Origin: Burkholderiales bacterium Ga0077547
GTDB taxonomy: Bacteria; Pseudomonadota; Gammaproteobacteria; Burkholderiales; Burkholderiaceae_C
NCBI GenBank assembly: GCA_001464195.1
Contig: LNEY01000031.1
Span: forward strand, 47,082-111,081
Direction of reading: 5' to 3'
Length of the DNA stretch: 64,000 nucleotides
Shown: piece after piece, positions 8,784 to 17,993 of the stretch
Position numbering within the stretch: position 1 is the stretch's first letter
Layout: every line of letters begins with the position of its first letter
Position numbers and translations under genes: made by a program
Notes under the pieces: generated by a model
The model's database searches: none
The model's input: the letters and a program-made list of their open reading frames with translations, nothing else
Told to the model about the DNA's origin: nothing

Positions 8784-9689
8784 TCAGAGGCCGAGCGACT
8801 TCCGGTCGATGACGTGGTTCTGGCCACCACGGCAGGCGATCTTCAATGCGCCGATGCGATTGCCCAGCTCCACGCAGCGGTGCAGAGGCCAGCCGCGCTC
8901 CAGGCCGTACAGCAAGGCGCCTCGGAAGGCGTCGCCACAACCGGTCGGATCAACCACCTCGGTGGCTGCGACTCCCGGCACATGGGTGCGCTGTCCCTGC
9001 TCCCACACATCGCAACCATCGGCACCCAATGTGACCACGACACCGGCGAGGTGTGATCTCGACAATGATTCGAGGCTCTCGCCGGTGCGATCGCACAGCA
9101 TGCGCGCCTCGTAATCATTGACGGCCACCCAGCGCGCCTGAGACACGAAACGCCTGAGTTCGGTGCCGTCGAACATCGGCAGGCCCTGCCCCGGATCGAA
9201 GACGAAGGGAATGCCGGCTGCCGCCAACTGCGTGGCGTGCTCGAGCATCGCATCGCGGCCGTCGGGGGCGATGATGGCGATGCGGATGTCGTCGCGGCGC
9301 GGCACCGGTGTCTGCTGTGCCGACTGCATCGCTCCCGGATGAAAGGCCGTGATCTGGTTGTTGCTGCTGTCGGTGATGATGATCGCCTGCGCGGTGAAAC
9401 TGTTGCCGATGCTGGCGATGTGCTCCGTACTGACGCCCCAGGACTGCAAGCGCTGCAGATACTCTCCACCGTCGCTGCCGAGTGCTGCCAGCACCAGCGG
9501 CTCGCCACCCAACCGGTTCAGTGTGTAGGCGATGTTGCCGGCACAACCGCCGAATTCCCGGCGCAATGTCGGCACGAGAAAAGACACATTCAGGATGTGC
9601 ACCTGCTCGGGCAGGATCTGATCGGCAAAGCGGCCAGGAAATGTGGTGATGGTGTCGAAGGCAAGAGAGCCGCAGATCAAGGCAGGCAT
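8784..9689 (-). CDS. PfkB-family carbohydrate/nucleoside kinase
   Basis: A 301-residue ribokinase-like kinase. The N-terminal substrate region contains GGCAGNIAYTLNRLG. The C-terminal signature DPTGCGDAFRGALLYG holds the anion hole and the catalytic Asp of the PfkB family. The family covers adenosine, ribose, fructose and other kinases; this subgroup is often labelled adenosine kinase-like, but the substrate cannot be read from sequence. It is the last gene of a minus-strand series, 55 bp after the zinc-ribbon protein. Confidence 0.8.
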   Translation of the reverse strand: MPALICGSLAFDTITTFPGRFADQILPEQVHILNVSFLVPTLRREFGGCAGNIAYTLNRLGGEPLVLAALGSDGGEYLQRLQSWGVSTEHIASIGNSFTAQAIIITDSSNNQITAFHPGAMQSAQQTPVPRRDDIRIAIIAPDGRDAMLEHATQLAAAGIPFVFDPGQGLPMFDGTELRRFVSQARWVAVNDYEARMLCDRTGESLESLSRSHLAGVVVTLGADGCDVWEQGQRTHVPGVAATEVVDPTGCGDAFRGALLYGLERGWPLHRCVELGNRIGALKIACRGGQNHVIDRKSLGL

Positions 9690-9744
9690 GGGTGCTCCAG
9701 TGGGGCGGTGGCAGTGTGAAATCGGCGCACGATGCGCAGTGCGA

Positions 9745-10797
9745 TCAGGGGTAGAACACCTCGACCGTGTAGCCGCTGACGCGCCCGCCGGCGACCCGGA
9801 AACGCAGCGACAAGGGTGTGTCCAGCCCGGGCGGCAGCTGCGGATCGGCGATGCCGAAGTCCAGTGGTGACAGCGATCGCCGTGCCACCAGTTCGCCGTC
9901 GGAGCCGGTCAGACTCAGATCGACCGAGGGCATGGCGATGGCCCACTGACCGCGGTTGCGCAGGGTGATCGCCAGGCGCAGGATGTTCGTGTCGCTGTCA
10001 GGCGAGGAGGCGGCATCGTCAGCGGACGGTGCTGGGCGTTGGCCTTGCGTCAGCGCGGTGTTCTCGATGCTCACATCGGTGATGCGCTGCAGTGCGTCGA
10101 GTCGACAACCCGTCAAGCCGCAGAAGCTTTGCAACCACGGCAAGGTGCCCGGATATTGCGCGGCAATGACCTGTCGGAAATGCTGAACCACCTGTGTGCC
10201 CAAAAGCAGCGCAGACACCGCCACCAGGACCCACAACATCCGGCGCACCGGCGGTTGCTCCCAGCGCTGGTTGCGCTCGGCTTGCCGCAGGAACGCGGGG
10301 GTGACCTCGGCGGGCGCGTCGGTGGGCGCCGAGTCTGTCCTGGCTTCGACATCGCCCACCACATCGGTGGAGGCGATGGCCGCGGAGTCGGCTGCCATCG
10401 CCTCGCTCGGTGCGCTGTCGGTGGAGGTGGGTTCTGCTGTGGCTGCGTCGCTGACTTCAGCCATCGCCTCCCGATCCGCATCATCGACGGTGGATTCCAG
10501 CGCAGACTCATGCGCCGGCGGATCGGGCTCGGTGATGTCGCCACGGCTCTCGGTGGGGAACGAGATGTCGCCTTCCGGGCTTTCGTCGGCAGGCGGTGGG
10601 CTGACAAGCTCGTCAGCGGTCTCCGCCGGCGCCTGCCAAGGCGGCGGCGTGTCGTGATCGAGATCGAACAAGCTCTCTTGCGCGTTGAACACCGCCTGGC
10701 AGCGGCCGCAGCGCACCCAGCCTTCGGACACCCTCAGTTGGTCCTGGACCACCCGGAACATGGTGCCGCAAGCGGTGCAACGGGTGGCCAGATTCAT
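9745..10797 (-). CDS. DUF3426 zinc-ribbon membrane protein
   Basis: A 350-residue protein. It starts with an MJ0042-type zinc ribbon with two CxxC pairs (CTAC at 7-10 and CGRC near 30-33). An acidic, low-complexity Glu/Asp/Ala/Ser/Pro region of about 140 residues follows. One membrane helix lies near residues 185-203 (LWVLVAVSALLLG), and a C-terminal DUF3426 domain is probably periplasmic. The topology suggests cytoplasmic zinc sensing or anchoring linked to an outside domain, but the function is unknown. Placement directly after prmA is a common arrangement in Burkholderiales. Confidence 0.8.
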   Translation of the reverse strand: MNLATRCTACGTMFRVVQDQLRVSEGWVRCGRCQAVFNAQESLFDLDHDTPPPWQAPAETADELVSPPPADESPEGDISFPTESRGDITEPDPPAHESALESTVDDADREAMAEVSDAATAEPTSTDSAPSEAMAADSAAIASTDVVGDVEARTDSAPTDAPAEVTPAFLRQAERNQRWEQPPVRRMLWVLVAVSALLLGTQVVQHFRQVIAAQYPGTLPWLQSFCGLTGCRLDALQRITDVSIENTALTQGQRPAPSADDAASSPDSDTNILRLAITLRNRGQWAIAMPSVDLSLTGSDGELVARRSLSPLDFGIADPQLPPGLDTPLSLRFRVAGGRVSGYTVEVFYP

Positions 10798-10833
10798 CGC
10801 AGAATGATGCCATGCGGACTGGTGAAAACCGCC

Positions 10834-11736
10834 TCAGGCGGGCCGATGCGCAGTCATCAGGATCCAGCCGTCTTCCGAGTCGCTGACCTGAAGCTTCAGC
10901 CATGGGGCGTAGGCCTCGATCAGCTCATTGGCCTGCCGCTCAAGGATGCCCGCCAGCACCAGATCACCACCGGCTTGCACGTGGCCGCACAACAGTGGCG
11001 CCAGCAGTTTCAAAGGCGTCGCCAGGATGTTGGCGAGCACCAGGGGGTAGGTGCCGTTGGCACGCTCGGGCAGCCCTGCGATGAGCGCCACCCCGTTGGC
11101 TCCCGCGTTGTCTTCGGTGGCCTGAACCGCAGCGGGATCGATGTCCACAGCCTCCACGCCGACCGCACCATGAAGCGCCGCACCGATGGCCAGGATGCCC
11201 GAGCCACAGCCGTAGTCGAGCACACGTGACCAGTGCGCCGCTCGCTCGGCCGCATGGTTCGCGATCCAGCGCAGGCACATCCGCGTGGTCGGGTGGGTGC
11301 CGGTGCCGAACGCCATGCCAGGATCGAGACGGATGACGCTGAGCGCTTCGGTCGGGGCTTCATGCCAACTCGGGACGACCCAGAACGTGGGCGTGACGGC
11401 CACGGGCGTGAACTGCGATTGCGTCAGCCGTACCCAGTCCTGATCTACGAGTTCAGTGATGGATTGCAGCTGCACCGCTGCCGCCCAGTCCTGCGCCAGC
11501 AAGGTGTCGCTGGCCTCCCGGGCGGTCACTTCGTCATCGAACAAGGCTTTGACGATCGAGCGGTCCCAGCCGCCGCGCGGCGCGGGCATGCCGGGCTCGC
11601 CGAACAGCGCGCGCTCGGCGGCAGTATTCGCATCGGCGTCTTCGACCGACACCGACAGCGCACCCAGCTCGTCCATCAGCGCATCGGACACCGCCTCTGC
11701 CTCGTCCTGCGGGCACAACAACAGCAGCTCGACCAT
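10834..11736 (-). CDS. prmA: Ribosomal protein L11 methyltransferase
   Basis: A 300-residue SAM-dependent enzyme that trimethylates lysines and the N-terminus of ribosomal protein L11. The N-terminal substrate-recognition domain contains FGEPGMPAPRGGWDRS. The Rossmann domain carries the SAM motif LDYGCGSGILAIGA (about residue 168) and the VLANILATPL motif of the PrmA family. It starts 15 bp after accC on the same strand, so it is probably cotranscribed with accB-accC, an arrangement seen in many betaproteobacteria. Confidence 0.95.
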   Translation of the reverse strand: MVELLLLCPQDEAEAVSDALMDELGALSVSVEDADANTAAERALFGEPGMPAPRGGWDRSIVKALFDDEVTAREASDTLLAQDWAAAVQLQSITELVDQDWVRLTQSQFTPVAVTPTFWVVPSWHEAPTEALSVIRLDPGMAFGTGTHPTTRMCLRWIANHAAERAAHWSRVLDYGCGSGILAIGAALHGAVGVEAVDIDPAAVQATEDNAGANGVALIAGLPERANGTYPLVLANILATPLKLLAPLLCGHVQAGGDLVLAGILERQANELIEAYAPWLKLQVSDSEDGWILMTAHRPA

Positions 11737-11751
11737 GTCTGTCCGGCGGGG

Positions 11752-13104
11752 TCAGCGTTGCTTGCGATCGCTCATCCACCCTTCGAGGTAGTGGATGTTG
11801 GTGCCGCCTTCAATGAACTTCGCATCGGCCATCAGCTCACGGTGCAACGGGATGTTGGTCGAGATGCCTTCGATCACCGTCTCCGACAGCGCGATGCGCA
11901 TGCGCGCCAGTGCCTGATCGCGGGTGTCACCGTGCACGATGATCTTGCCGATCATCGAGTCGTAGTTCGGCGGCACGTAGTAGTTGGTGTACGCGTGCGA
12001 ATCGACCCGCACGCCCGGCCCGCCCGGTGGGTGCCAGGTGGTGATGCGGCCGGGCGACGGCGTGAACTTGTACGGGTCTTCGGCATTGATGCGGCACTCG
12101 ATCGAATGGCCGCGCGTCTCGATCTGGCGCTGCGTGAAGGGCAGCTTTTCCATCGCGGCGACTTTGATCTGCATCTGCACGATGTCGATGCCGGTCACCA
12201 GTTCGGTCACCGGGTGCTCGACCTGCACGCGGGTGTTCATCTCGATGAAGAAGAACTCGCCGTTCTCGTAGAGGAACTCGAAGGTCCCGGCGCCGCGGTA
12301 GCCGATCTTCTTGCAAGCCGTGGCGCAGCGCTCGCCGATGCGCTCGATGATCCGGCGCGGGATGCCTGGCGCAGGCGCTTCCTCGATGATCTTCTGGTGG
12401 CGGCGCTGCATCGAGCAGTCGCGGTCACCCAGCCACACCGCGTTTCGGTGCTGGTCGGCCAGCACCTGGATCTCGATGTGTCGAGGGTTCTCCAGGAACT
12501 TCTCCATGTACACCGATGGATTGCCGAATGCGGCGCCTGCCTCGCTGCGGGTGGTCTGCACGGCGTGGATCAGCGCAGCTTCGGTGTGCACCACCCGCAT
12601 GCCGCGCCCGCCACCGCCGCCCGCGGCCTTGATGATCACCGGGTAGCCGATGGCGCGTGCGGTGCGCACGATCTCCCGTGGGTCGTCGCCCAGAGCCCCT
12701 TCGCCGCCGGGCACGCAGGGCACGCCCGACTTGATCATGGCCTGCTTGGCCGACACCTTGTCGCCCATCATGCGGATGCATTCGGGGGTCGGGCCGATGA
12801 AGGTGAAGCCGCTGCGCTCGACGCGCTCGGCGAAGTCGGCGTTCTCGGACAGGAAGCCGTAGCCGGGGTGGATCGCTTCCGCGTCGGTGACTTCTGCCGT
12901 CGAGATGATCGCCGGCATGTTGAGGTAGCTTTGGCTCGAGGCCGCCGGGCCGATGCACACCGCTTCATCGGCGAGCTTCACGTACTTCGCGTCGCGGTCG
13001 GCCTCGGAATAAACAACCACCGACTGAATGCCGAGCTCGCGGCAAGCGCGCTGGATTCGCAGGGCGATTTCGCCACGGTTGGCGATCAGGATTTTCTTGA
13101 ACAT
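11752..13104 (-). CDS. accC: Acetyl-CoA carboxylase, biotin carboxylase subunit
   Basis: Catalyses ATP- and bicarbonate-dependent carboxylation of biotin on AccB, the first step of fatty acid synthesis. The 450-residue length is standard. The protein begins [17 protein letters not shown]. The ATP-grasp glycine loop ([11 protein letters not shown]), [16 protein letters not shown] and the catalytic-site [16 protein letters not shown] are intact. The ATG at 13104 is preferred over an upstream in-frame ATG at 13125, which would add seven residues not found in the family. It lies 13 bp after accB. Confidence 0.97.
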   Translation of the reverse strand: MFKKILIANRGEIALRIQRACRELGIQSVVVYSEADRDAKYVKLADEAVCIGPAASSQSYLNMPAIISTAEVTDAEAIHPGYGFLSENADFAERVERSGFTFIGPTPECIRMMGDKVSAKQAMIKSGVPCVPGGEGALGDDPREIVRTARAIGYPVIIKAAGGGGGRGMRVVHTEAALIHAVQTTRSEAGAAFGNPSVYMEKFLENPRHIEIQVLADQHRNAVWLGDRDCSMQRRHQKIIEEAPAPGIPRRIIERIGERCATACKKIGYRGAGTFEFLYENGEFFFIEMNTRVQVEHPVTELVTGIDIVQMQIKVAAMEKLPFTQRQIETRGHSIECRINAEDPYKFTPSPGRITTWHPPGGPGVRVDSHAYTNYYVPPNYDSMIGKIIVHGDTRDQALARMRIALSETVIEGISTNIPLHRELMADAKFIEGGTNIHYLEGWMSDRKQR

Positions 13105-13117
13105 CAATGCATCCGGT

Positions 13118-13567
13118 TCATTCAACGATGAACAAGGGCTGTCCGTACTCCACCGCCTGGCCGTTCTCGCACAGGATGCGGACGATCCGGCCAGAGTGGT
13201 CGACCTCGATCTCGTTCATGATCTTCATGGCCTCGATGATGCAGACCGCGTCACCTTCCTTGACCTCGGAACCGATATCGACCAGCGGCTTGCCGCCGGG
13301 ACTGGACGAGCGGTAGAAGGTGCCGACCATCGGCGACTTGACGGTGTGCCCGCTCGCCACGACTTCGGCAGCGATCGGGGCGGGCGGCGGAGCCACCTCG
13401 GCGGCCACCGGGCGCGCGGGCGGTGGCGCGATCACATAACTCGGTGCGGCGGCTTGTGGATCGGCCTTGACGATCCGAACCTTGCCGTCGGCTTCGGTGA
13501 TTTCGAGCTCGGAGATATTGGATTCGGAGACCAGATCGATCAGCGTCTTCAGTTTGCGTAGGTCCAT
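13118..13567 (-). CDS. accB: Biotin carboxyl carrier protein of acetyl-CoA carboxylase
   Basis: A 149-residue carrier with an N-terminal [12 protein letters not shown] helix, a Pro/Ala-rich linker (about residues 40-70) and a C-terminal biotinyl domain whose EAMKIMNEI motif contains the biotinylated Lys. The start MDLRKLK at 13567 matches the family; a longer in-frame extension rich in Pro and His was discarded. It forms an operon with accC, and AccA and AccD must be encoded elsewhere. Confidence 0.97.
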   Translation of the reverse strand: MDLRKLKTLIDLVSESNISELEITEADGKVRIVKADPQAAAPSYVIAPPPARPVAAEVAPPPAPIAAEVVASGHTVKSPMVGTFYRSSSPGGKPLVDIGSEVKEGDAVCIIEAMKIMNEIEVDHSGRIVRILCENGQAVEYGQPLFIVE

Positions 13568-13676
13568 GGGGTAGGGCTCCAGCGGGTGAAGGGGGTGCCT
13601 GGGTGAGCAGGGAAATGAAGGCGAGGGGGGGTGCGGTGGCCGAAGCACGCTTCAGCATCCGCGTGGGCGTCTTTGC

Positions 13677-14114
13677 TCAGCGAACTCCGCGCGTGAGGGC
13701 GTGGGCGAGTGCCAGCCGGTAGCCGTCGGCACCCAGACCGCAGATCACGCCGACAGCCAGGGCTGAGAAGTAGGAGTGGTGACGAAAGGCCTCGCGCTGG
13801 TGGATATTGGACAGGTGCACTTCAATGAAGGGCAGCGCCACGGCCGCCAGCGCATCGCGCAGACCCACGCTGGTGTGGGTCAGCGCAGCCGGGTTGATGA
13901 TGATGAATTGCGTGCCATCGTCGCGTGCGGTCTGCACCCGGTCGATCAGCGCACCTTCGTGGTTGCTCTGAAAGGATTGCAGCGCCGATCCGGCATCCAG
14001 CGCCAATTTGTACAGATCAGCATCGATCTGCGCCAAAGTCAGCGTGCCATAGACATCGGGTTCACGCGTGCCCAACAAATTGAGGTTGGGGCCGTGGAGC
14101 ACGAGGATTTGCAT
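13677..14114 (-). CDS. aroQ: Type II 3-dehydroquinate dehydratase
   Basis: A 145-residue dodecameric enzyme of the shikimate pathway that converts 3-dehydroquinate to 3-dehydroshikimate. Recognisable parts are [20 protein letters not shown] with the flexible loop Arg and Tyr, [28 protein letters not shown] and [17 protein letters not shown] with the catalytic His. It precedes accB-accC, a frequent order in betaproteobacteria (aroQ-accB-accC). The 143-bp gap to the upstream tlpA-like gene probably contains its promoter, though I cannot place -35 and -10 with confidence. Confidence 0.95.
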   Translation of the reverse strand: MQILVLHGPNLNLLGTREPDVYGTLTLAQIDADLYKLALDAGSALQSFQSNHEGALIDRVQTARDDGTQFIIINPAALTHTSVGLRDALAAVALPFIEVHLSNIHQREAFRHHSYFSALAVGVICGLGADGYRLALAHALTRGVR

Positions 14115-14257
14115 GGATGGGGGTCTGCAGGCTCTTCAAGAACCTGGTCACAGTGACGCAGCGGCCGGACTTTACGCTAGTTGAGGGCCGTAGTCGCTCT
14201 TTTGGCCAAAATTGACGTGTCGATCGAAAGAAGGGCCGTTCGGCGATGTCGATCAGG

Positions 14258-14782
14258 TCAGGTGCGGCCCTCAGACGCCCACTGCGCGAGGTCGGCTTCG
14301 TCCAGGGCGCCCAGCTTGCGGTCGATCACGCGGCCATCCTGCACCACCACGGTGAAGGGAAGAGCCCCGTTGGCGTTGCCGAGCGTGCGGCTCAACTCGG
14401 TCCCGGCCAGTCCGGCCAGACCGATCGGAAAGGCCACCGGCTGCCGGGCCAGGAACTCGCGCACCGGCGTCGGGCTGTCGATCGCCAAGCCCAGCACCTG
14501 CCAACCGGCCGCCTGATGCTGGCGGTGAAAACTGTCGAGCAGCGGCATTTCCTTGATGCAGGGCGGGCACCACGTCGCCCAGAAATTCAGCAGCAGCCGG
14601 GCGCTGCGCAGACTGTCGAGCGCCAGTTCGCCACCCTCAGGCCGCTCGAAGCGCTGCGACCAGAAGTCGGGGCCCAGTTCGTCAGCACCGGCGGTGAGCC
14701 GGGTCCGCTGCCAGGACAGGCCCGCACCCGCCGCACCGGCTGCGATGGCAGCTCCCCCCAGCACCCAGGTACGTCGTTTCAT
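14258..14782 (-). CDS. TlpA-family thiol-disulfide oxidoreductase
   Basis: A 174-residue secreted or membrane-anchored thioredoxin-fold protein. The N-terminus (MKRRTWVLGGAAIAAGAAGAG) is a hydrophobic signal or anchor. The thioredoxin active site is WATWCPPCIKEMPLL, and a cis-Pro-type segment NGALPFTVVV follows. Family members reduce periplasmic disulfides, for example in cytochrome c maturation, but the partner is not shown here. The ATG at 14782 overlaps the stop of the upstream gene as ATGA, which indicates translational coupling. A much longer open frame extends upstream but is antisense noise in another gene's codons. Confidence 0.85.
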   Translation of the reverse strand: MKRRTWVLGGAAIAAGAAGAGLSWQRTRLTAGADELGPDFWSQRFERPEGGELALDSLRSARLLLNFWATWCPPCIKEMPLLDSFHRQHQAAGWQVLGLAIDSPTPVREFLARQPVAFPIGLAGLAGTELSRTLGNANGALPFTVVVQDGRVIDRKLGALDEADLAQWASEGRT

Positions 14783-15378
14783 GTCGAAGCTTCCATCAAG
14801 CGGCGCAGCGCCATCAGATCGCCGCGCTGGGTTTGGCCGCTGGCGTCGGGCTTGAGCCCGCCGCGCAGATCGTCGTGGTCGAGCACCGTCAGGAACACCG
14901 TCACCGTCTCGCCCAGCGCGCGACTCGGGCTGCTGATGCTGAGCAGATCGACCGGCAGGCCGCGCGGACCGTTGATGCTGCCGATGTCGAAATCGATGCC
15001 CCGGTTCAGCATCGCGATCTCGGCGCTCTTCGGGTCGTCGCAGAACAGCTGCAGGTGGACGCTGGACAGGCGGGTGGCCGTGCCGCGCCAGACTGCACCG
15101 GTCAGGTGGGGCCGGAATTCGGCCAGCCGCTCCATCCAGTGTGCTGCCACCTCGCGCAGCGCGGCGAGTTCGGCGGGTTGGGTATCGGCGCAAAACAGCG
15201 CCAGGTAGGCTCGAATCTCTTCTTCGATGGCGGTGTTGTCGGGCATCTCCACCGATCGCGTGCTGTGCTTGCCCAGCGCGCGCGCAGCGCGCTGCTTGGC
15301 CGGCCCGTACTCCATGCCTTCCTCGACCACCAGCCGCGCGGCGGCAGCGGCAATTTCGGCTGTCAGTGCAGAAACCAT
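14779..15378 (-). CDS. Uncharacterised conserved protein between mtgA and tlpA
   Basis: A 199-residue soluble protein that I do not assign to a characterised family. The N-terminal half is helical and includes RLVVEEGMEYGPAKQRAARALG. The centre contains the striking block HLTGAVWRGTATRLSSVHLQ followed by LFCDDPKSAEIAML, reminiscent of the substrate strand of nucleotidyltransferases, but no full catalytic pattern is clear. Similar proteins occur beside the same genes in Burkholderiales. It is translationally coupled by ATGA to the downstream TlpA-like gene and lies 16 bp after mtgA. Confidence 0.65.
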   Translation of the reverse strand: MVSALTAEIAAAAARLVVEEGMEYGPAKQRAARALGKHSTRSVEMPDNTAIEEEIRAYLALFCADTQPAELAALREVAAHWMERLAEFRPHLTGAVWRGTATRLSSVHLQLFCDDPKSAEIAMLNRGIDFDIGSINGPRGLPVDLLSISSPSRALGETVTVFLTVLDHDDLRGGLKPDASGQTQRGDLMALRRLMEAST

Positions 15379-15394
15379 GTCTTGTCAAATCCGA

Positions 15395-16174
15395 TCAGGG
15401 CAATTCGACCGCACCCATGCGTGCGGCGACCGTACCCGCCCGCGAGGCCACATACGGCGAGTTGGGCCGCTTTTCAAAGCGCTTGGGCGCGGGCAGCATC
15501 ACCGCCAGCCGCGCAGCCGCCATCGGCGAAAGCTGCGCAGCGGGGACGCGAAAGTAATGTCGAGCCGCTGCCTCGGCACCGAACAGGCCTTCGCCCCACT
15601 CGACGTTGTTCAGGTAGATCTCGAGAATGCGGCCTTTGTCCATCATCGCCTCCAGCATGAAGGTGATGATGAACTCCTGCGCCTTGCGCGGCAGGTTGCG
15701 TTCCCCTGCGAGGAACAGGTTCTTCGCCAATTGCTGCGTGATCGTCGAACCCCCGACGATCTTCGGTTCGACCGCTGGCTTGTTCTGAGGCGCCGCTTTG
15801 AGCTTCGCAGCCTGCCGCTCGATGCGCTCGTTGATCTTCGCGACGCGCGCCTCGGCCTTCTGGTTGCGCTCCCAGGCTTTCTCCAGCGCATCCCATTCGA
15901 CACCGCTGTGTTCGACGAAGCCTGCATCTTCAGAAGCGATCACCGCTCGCTTCAGGTGAGGCGAAATCTGGGTGCCAGGCACCCACTGTTGGCTCCAGTC
16001 GATGCGGTACTTCTCGACCAGCAGCCGCCAGATTTCAGAGCGCTGGAAGCTGGTCGACTGCGGGTCGATGTATCGCATCAGCGCGATGCGCGCCGCGAAC
16101 ACCAGTTGCAGCGCCAGCGTGCAGATCACCAACAGCACGATGAAGCGCAGCAGCGATGAAGCACCGCTCTTCAT
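15395..16174 (-). CDS. mtgA: Monofunctional biosynthetic peptidoglycan transglycosylase
   Basis: A GT51 glycosyltransferase that polymerises lipid II into glycan strands at the outer face of the inner membrane. Its N-terminal anchor helix is [19 protein letters not shown]. Active-site motifs are [15 protein letters not shown] with the catalytic Glu, [15 protein letters not shown], and [22 protein letters not shown]. Compared with E. coli MtgA, a charged insert of about 30 residues (near residues 110-140, rich in Lys, Glu and Arg) sits before GGSTITQQ. The ATG at 16174 overlaps the aroE stop as ATGA and gives 259 residues. Confidence 0.93.
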   Translation of the reverse strand: MKSGASSLLRFIVLLVICTLALQLVFAARIALMRYIDPQSTSFQRSEIWRLLVEKYRIDWSQQWVPGTQISPHLKRAVIASEDAGFVEHSGVEWDALEKAWERNQKAEARVAKINERIERQAAKLKAAPQNKPAVEPKIVGGSTITQQLAKNLFLAGERNLPRKAQEFIITFMLEAMMDKGRILEIYLNNVEWGEGLFGAEAAARHYFRVPAAQLSPMAAARLAVMLPAPKRFEKRPNSPYVASRAGTVAARMGAVELP

Positions 16175-17115
16175 GGCGCCGGACGCACCGCTCCGGCACC
16201 GGCCAGCCGCTGCCGCAAGGCGGTCAGCACCGGCGCGGTCTCGGGCCGCACCCCCCGCCACAGGGAAAAGGCTTCAGCCGCCTGCTCGACCAACATGCCC
16301 AGCCCGTCGCAGGCCCGCGCGCCGTGCGACTCGGCCCAGGCGAGGTAGGGGTGCGCAGCTGCGCCGTACATCATGTCGAGGGCCAAGCTGCCCGCGCGCA
16401 GGACGCTGGCGGGCACGGGCGGTGCGCTGGCCTGCAAACTGCTCGCGCTGGCATTGACGACGATGTCGAAACCGATACCAGGCTGCTCCAGTGGAGCCAG
16501 GCTCAGCGCGACGCCATGCGACGCGGCCCAATCTCCATGTCTGGCGATCAAGGTGCGTGCTTTCTCCACGGTGCGGTTGCACACCACGATGGCGGCCGGC
16601 CGCGCAGCGATCAGGGGGCCCAGCGCGCCGGCCGCGGCCCCGCCAGCGCCGATCAGCAGCACGCGCTGCCCTGGCAGAGGCACGGCCGCGTTGTGCTCGA
16701 TGTCGCGCACCAGGCCGGCGCCGTCGGTGTTGTCGGCCAGCCAGCCGCCTCGGTCCTCTGGCTCGAAACTCAACACGTTGGCCGCCTGCGCCAGCAGAGC
16801 GCGCTCGGTATGCCGGCTGGCGAGCTGAAAGGCTTCGAACTTGAACGGCACGGTGATATTGCAGCCGCGCGCCGGTCCGCTGACCGTTCCCGAAGGCGCC
16901 AGATCAAACTCGCCGACCTCACCGCCGGTGGATGCAGCAAACGCCCGCACTTGCCGGGCAAATCCACCCTCGCCATCGATCGGGCACAGCAGCCGGCCAT
17001 AGCGCAGCACCTGCCCCGTGGCCTGCGCGAACATCGCATGGATGAACGGCGACTGGCTGTGCGCGACCGGGTTGCCGGCGACCAGGTAATGGTCGGTGGA
17101 TGTCGACAGGCTCAT
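16171..17115 (-). CDS. aroE: Shikimate dehydrogenase
   Basis: An NADPH-dependent enzyme that reduces 3-dehydroshikimate. Substrate motifs are [20 protein letters not shown] (catalytic Lys) and NTDGAGLV; the nucleotide loop is [11 protein letters not shown] and the NADP phosphate is likely held by CNRTVEKA. At 314 residues it is longer than typical AroE (about 270-285), because about 20 extra residues lie between the AFAAS helix and GCNITVPFK. Gene order tonB-like-aroE-mtgA with 4-bp overlaps shows a coupled operon. Confidence 0.93.
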   Translation of the reverse strand: MSLSTSTDHYLVAGNPVAHSQSPFIHAMFAQATGQVLRYGRLLCPIDGEGGFARQVRAFAASTGGEVGEFDLAPSGTVSGPARGCNITVPFKFEAFQLASRHTERALLAQAANVLSFEPEDRGGWLADNTDGAGLVRDIEHNAAVPLPGQRVLLIGAGGAAAGALGPLIAARPAAIVVCNRTVEKARTLIARHGDWAASHGVALSLAPLEQPGIGFDIVVNASASSLQASAPPVPASVLRAGSLALDMMYGAAAHPYLAWAESHGARACDGLGMLVEQAAEAFSLWRGVRPETAPVLTALRQRLAGAGAVRPAP

Positions 17116-17969
17116 GGAGCGGGCCCGAGCGTGGTGGCCTCCAGGCTGTCCTCTCGTGTGAAGCGGAAGCGCGAGGTGACGACCAGCTGATCTGCCTGCG
17201 CACGCATCTTCGCGTTGAACGGGCCGAACGGTGCAGCGGCTTGCACGATCGCGATCGCCTGCCGGTCCAGCACGCGCGAGCTGGAGGCACGCACGATCTC
17301 GGTGTCCACCACGTGGCCGGTGGCATCGATCGTCACGTTCATCGTGAGCTCGCCATACAGTTTCTGCCCGCCCTGCTCGGGGAAGTTGCGGGTGCCCCGG
17401 TCTTCGATCTTGCGGCGCAGCTGGTCGTAGTACTGCGCGTACGCGGCTTCTTTGGTGGCTGGGCTGATGTATCGCTTCTTCGGGCGGGCATTCGTCTCGT
17501 TGACGCGCTTCTCGATCTCGGCCAGCAGCTGCACGAGGCGGCGGCGCTGGTCCTCTTGCGCACGCTCTTCGGGCGAGCCTTCGTCCTCGCGATCAAGAGG
17601 TGCCGGCATCGCGGCCAGCTCCCGCCTGACCTGGGTCAACAGCTGCTGTTGGGTTTCCTGAAGCTGCTCGATCTGCTTGCGAGAATCTTCCTGCGCATCG
17701 CCGACCTCAGGTTGCGGCGACGGCAGCAACGGCGAGGTGGCTCGGCCACGTTCTGCTTCTCCGCCGCCAGCCAGCGTGGCTTGTGCGATCGCCTGGGCTT
17801 GATCCGGTGCCGTCGCCGTGCGCGAGTTGACCAGCACCACCTCGAGCGGGGTGTCCTCGAAGATCCGGTTGAAGCTTTCGGGCGAGACAAAACGCACCGA
17901 CAGCAGCACGCCATGGACTGCGGCCGAGACGATCAGCGCGATCTGCAGGGCCGACAGCTTGACCAGCAT
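17112..17969 (-). CDS. TonB-family energy-transducer-like protein
   Basis: A 285-residue protein with one N-terminal membrane helix ([19 protein letters not shown]). A charged, coiled-coil-prone middle (about residues 90-160, Gln/Glu/Arg rich) follows, then a C-terminal TonB-like domain ([18 protein letters not shown]...[19 protein letters not shown]). It lacks the long Pro-Lys/Glu-Pro spacer of classical TonB. No exbB or exbD is adjacent, so it may have another envelope role. Its stop overlaps the aroE start as ATGA. The unusual helix-rich middle resembles TolA more than TonB in layout, though not in any sequence I can identify. Confidence 0.75.
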   Translation of the reverse strand: MLVKLSALQIALIVSAAVHGVLLSVRFVSPESFNRIFEDTPLEVVLVNSRTATAPDQAQAIAQATLAGGGEAERGRATSPLLPSPQPEVGDAQEDSRKQIEQLQETQQQLLTQVRRELAAMPAPLDREDEGSPEERAQEDQRRRLVQLLAEIEKRVNETNARPKKRYISPATKEAAYAQYYDQLRRKIEDRGTRNFPEQGGQKLYGELTMNVTIDATGHVVDTEIVRASSSRVLDRQAIAIVQAAAPFGPFNAKMRAQADQLVVTSRFRFTREDSLEATTLGPAP

Positions 17970-17993
17970 CGTCTGTTTGACGTCAGCGGCGGT

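Noticed and set aside
11233..13131. 632-codon plus-strand frame across prmA and accC
   Set aside because: prmA and accC on the minus strand have complete family motifs, so this is an antisense shadow.
14258..15388. A fused 376-residue reading of the TlpA-like gene
   Set aside because: The upstream part is an Arg-rich frame overlapping the unknown protein gene; a signal-like MKRRTW start at 14782 explains the real gene.
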